A stretch of DNA of 64,000 bases, taken from a bacterium. GTDB lineage: Bacteria > UBA8248. The stretch spans positions 118,501 to 182,500 of the forward strand of contig JAJEJD010000012.1 in the NCBI GenBank assembly GCA_022828125.1. Direction: 5' to 3'. Positions 61,230 through 64,000 of this stretch are shown piece after piece (the first letter of the stretch is position 1; each line of letters begins with the position of its first letter). The notes under the pieces were generated by a model, which was not told the DNA's origin, did not search any database, and worked only from the letters and a program-made list of their open reading frames with translations. The position numbers were made by a program, and so were the translations under genes.

Positions 61230-62210
61230 TCACTGCCTGTGCACGAGTTGGCGGTCGATGATGACAGCGAGCGCGATGACGACGCCCTTGGCGACGAGTT
61301 GCCAGTGCGCGCTGATGTCGTGGAGGTTCAGGCCGTTGTTCAAGACGCCGATGGTGAAGGCGCCCGCAAGGGTTCCGAACACGCGCCCCTCCCCCCCGGC
61401 GAGGCTCGTGCCGCCGATGACAACGGCGGCAATGGCGTCGAGCTCCGCCTGGATGCCCATGTTCGCCTGCGCGGACTGGAGACGCCCGATGATGAGGAGC
61501 GAGGCGATGCCCACCCCGAAACCGCAGATGGTGAAGACCGAGGTGCGGATGCGCTCGACGTTGATGCCCGAAAGACGGGCGGCTTCTTCGTTTCCGCCCA
61601 CGGCGTAGACCGAGGTGCCGAAGGCCGTTCGCGTCAACACGATGTGGGCTACGACGTAGACGATAATGAGAACGTAGATGGGTATCGGCAGCCCGAAGAG
61701 GTGTCCCTGGCCGAAATTGCGGTACCAGCCGCCGAAGCGCGTGACCGGAAAGGAATCCGTCACCACGAGGGCGATGCCGTGGTAGATGGTCATCCCGGCG
61801 AGGGTGGCCACGAAGGCGTTGATGCGCGCGAAGGCGACGAGGAGGCCGTTCCATAGCCCGCAGGAGAGGGCGACGGCCAGCATGATGAGGATGCCCGCCG
61901 CGTCGCCGAAAGCGTTCATCGCCATGATGCCCACCACGCCCGAGAGCGCCATGACGGAGCCGACCGAGAGGTCGAACCCGCCCGAGATCATCACGAACGT
62001 CATGCCGGCGGCGATGATGGCGTTGATGGAGACCTGGCGCGCGACGTTGATGAGGTTCGCCGGGTTCAGGAAGGCTTCGGACGTTACGGAGAGAACGAGG
62101 CACAAGAACGCCAGACCGATGACCGGCCCGAAGCGGACCAGAACGCTATACGCCGCGCGCCCGCCTGCGGGGGCGGCGCCTTCGCTCGATGCGTGAGCCT
62201 CTTGCGCCAT
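61230..62210 (-). CDS. Ribose-type ABC transporter permease (RbsC-like)
   Basis: A 326-residue permease with the family blocks ISGGFDLSVGSVMALSGVV, INAFVATLAGMTIYHGIAL, YAVGGNEEAARLSGINV and GGTSLAGGEGRVFGTLAGAF. A single permease gene suggests a homodimeric channel. I prefer the ATG at 62210 (MAQEAHASSE), which has GGAAG 7 bases upstream, over an ATG 15 codons earlier. The first gene of the permease-ATPase-binding protein operon. Confidence 0.92.
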   Translation of the reverse strand: MAQEAHASSEGAAPAGGRAAYSVLVRFGPVIGLAFLCLVLSVTSEAFLNPANLINVARQVSINAIIAAGMTFVMISGGFDLSVGSVMALSGVVGIMAMNAFGDAAGILIMLAVALSCGLWNGLLVAFARINAFVATLAGMTIYHGIALVVTDSFPVTRFGGWYRNFGQGHLFGLPIPIYVLIIVYVVAHIVLTRTAFGTSVYAVGGNEEAARLSGINVERIRTSVFTICGFGVGIASLLIIGRLQSAQANMGIQAELDAIAAVVIGGTSLAGGEGRVFGTLAGAFTIGVLNNGLNLHDISAHWQLVAKGVVIALAVIIDRQLVHRQ

Positions 62211-62366
62211 GGCTGTCTTCCATCGGTTGGCAAGATTGCGGCTTGAAATTTTCAACGAGTATGGAAAGGAGTATACACCAAAGAGGCGAAAAGAACAGCG
62301 GCTTTACCGGGTGGGGACATCCCGATAGAGGAAGAAGGAACTGCGTAGTAACGGTTTGCGGACCGC

Positions 62367-62978
62367 TCAAGACCCCCAGTCAATGAAAACGGGGATGAGC
62401 GACGCGACGAGCAAAAGCGCCATCACAGCGTTGAAAGCCCTCAGCCATTTCCTCGCGGTCAAAATCCGTCCTATGCCGACACCGAACAGTGTCCAGACGG
62501 AAACGCACGGGAAGCTCACGGCGAGGAATATCGAGGCGACCAGAACGATTTCCAGATAGAAATATCCGCCCGCGCTCGTAAAAGCGGCGGTCGCGCCCAC
62601 CGCCATGACCCAGGCTTTCGGGTTCACCCACTGGAAACCGGCCGCCTGGAGAAAGGTGAACGGCTTGCCCGGTCTTGCACTCCGCTCGCCCATTCCACCT
62701 GCAGTAGCGATTTTCCACGCCATCCAGAGGATGTAGGCGCAACCGAGAAGTTTGAGGACGATGTGGACTTCGGGCAACGCCTGGAACAATCCCCCCAGGC
62801 CGAGCCCCACCGCGACCACCATGACCGGAAATCCGAGGCTGATCCCCAATATGTGCATGAGCGTCCGCCGGTAGCCGAAGTTCGCACCCGAAGCCGTCAC
62901 CATGACGTTGTTTGGTCCGGGCGTGATAGAGGTGGAAACCGCGAACGAGAGCACGGGCGCGATGAGTTCCGTCAACAT
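62367..62978 (-). CDS. LysE/RhtB-family amino-acid exporter
   Basis: A 203-residue inner-membrane protein with about six helices. The N-terminus SFAVSTSITPGPNNVMVTAS carries the LysE-family TPGPN motif, followed by GYRRTLMHILGISLGFPVMV and FQWVNPKAWVMAVGATAAF. It exports amino acids or related small molecules. The longer upstream reading frame runs through the 5S gene and a terminator, so the ATG at 62978 is the real start. It lies directly behind the rRNA operon on the same strand, separated by a terminator. Confidence 0.92.
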   Translation of the reverse strand: MLTELIAPVLSFAVSTSITPGPNNVMVTASGANFGYRRTLMHILGISLGFPVMVVAVGLGLGGLFQALPEVHIVLKLLGCAYILWMAWKIATAGGMGERSARPGKPFTFLQAAGFQWVNPKAWVMAVGATAAFTSAGGYFYLEIVLVASIFLAVSFPCVSVWTLFGVGIGRILTARKWLRAFNAVMALLLVASLIPVFIDWGS

Positions 62979-63009
62979 GAGAAAAGCGATACTCCCTGTA
63001 AAGACGACA

Positions 63010-63044
63010 AAAACCCCGCCGGCGGCGTTCACCAGCGGGGTTTT
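63010..63044 (-). terminator. rRNA operon terminator
   Basis: AAAACCCCGC pairs with GCGGGGTTTT around a 15-base loop. On the minus strand it ends in TTTTT, just after the 5S gene. It overlaps the upstream leader of the LysE gene. Confidence 0.85.
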
Positions 63045-63053
63045 GATTTCATA

Positions 63054-63168
63054 TTCCGGCGACGACCCACTCTCCCACGGAAAGGACCGCAGTACCATAG
63101 GCGCTGGCGGGCTTAACTGCCGTGTTCGGGATGGGAACGGGTGTGGCCCCGCCGCTATAGCCACCGGA
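63054..63168 (-). rRNA. rrf: 5S ribosomal RNA
   Basis: The reverse strand reads TCCGGTGGCTATAGCGGCGG, then CCCGTTCCCATCCCGAACAC and GCGGTCCTTTCCGTGGGAGA, the conserved 5S loops, ending GTCGTCGCCGGAA which pairs with the start. Length is about 115-118 bases; ends are estimated from the terminal stem. Confidence 0.95.
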
Positions 63169-63253
63169 AATATCAAAAAATTCCCGACAATCAAATCACG
63201 CGTTTGGCGACATCTTGCTCTCGACCGAGAACCGATGAGCGAAATCTCAAATC

Positions 63254-64000
<747 letters not shown>

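Overview
The window comes from a GC-rich Gram-negative bacterium. Evidence for this is a TonB-dependent receptor, an outer-membrane barrel, TRAP and ABC transporters with periplasmic binding proteins, and a Tat-type molybdoenzyme. The genome reads UGA as selenocysteine. The lineage cannot be fixed from the sequence; gene content and the many intergenic palindromes recall deltaproteobacteria-like or Tectomicrobia-like genomes (inference). A 5S gene and the 3' end of a 23S rRNA gene close the right edge on the minus strand.

Left third (1-17 kb). Housekeeping and catabolic genes: folE2 (partial), a MazG-like pyrophosphohydrolase, an amidohydrolase, a MetE-like methyltransferase, ftsH, a selenocysteine deiodinase-like protein with its bacterial SECIS hairpin, an SsuD-like monooxygenase with a flavin reductase, and pdxH. 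A stretch from 11 to 16 kb looks like defence or mobile accessory DNA: an orphan HigA antitoxin, an ATPase overlapping a putative nuclease, an AT-rich HEPN gene and an orphan XRE regulator.

Transport and catabolism (17-37.7 kb). A fused TAXI-TRAP permease with an M24 peptidase is divergent from its binding protein. A ribose-type ABC operon follows whose ATPase carries an unusual insertion of about 165 residues with four predicted membrane helices. At 31.8-36.4 kb lies an operon for a B12-dependent mutase (small subunit, CoA ligase, MeaB-like GTPase, large subunit). Its active-site residues Ile91 and Asp118 mark it as a 2-hydroxyisobutyryl-CoA mutase rather than a methylmalonyl-CoA mutase. A frameshifted copy of the mutase 3' end lies 1.3 kb downstream.

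RiPP cluster (39.0-54.1 kb). This is the most striking region. A nitrile-hydratase-leader-type (NHLP) precursor ends in a short core with three cysteines and a tryptophan. It converges on a minus-strand gene set: a fused ThiF-like/YcaO cyclodehydratase, an unknown 370-residue protein, an AlkB-type di-iron hydroxylase fused to a degenerate GlnE-like adenylyltransferase, an NHLP leader domain fused to a squalene-cyclase-like toroid, two NHLM-type ABC exporters (one with a C39 peptidase), a short HlyD-like protein and a tryptophan-halogenase-like flavoprotein. Together they suggest a small azole-containing peptide, possibly oxidised and halogenated, exported after leader cleavage. A TonB-dependent receptor lies just beyond.

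Right end (57-64 kb). A lipoprotein and a DUF309 protein, a second ribose-type ABC operon, a LysE exporter and the rRNA operon end.

Intergenic DNA holds several dispersed repeat families: MITE-like elements with GGTTGTTGAAAAAG-type ends (two with clear target duplications), short GTAGGG...CCCTAC palindromes, and a repeat of about 420 bp present twice in opposite orientation.
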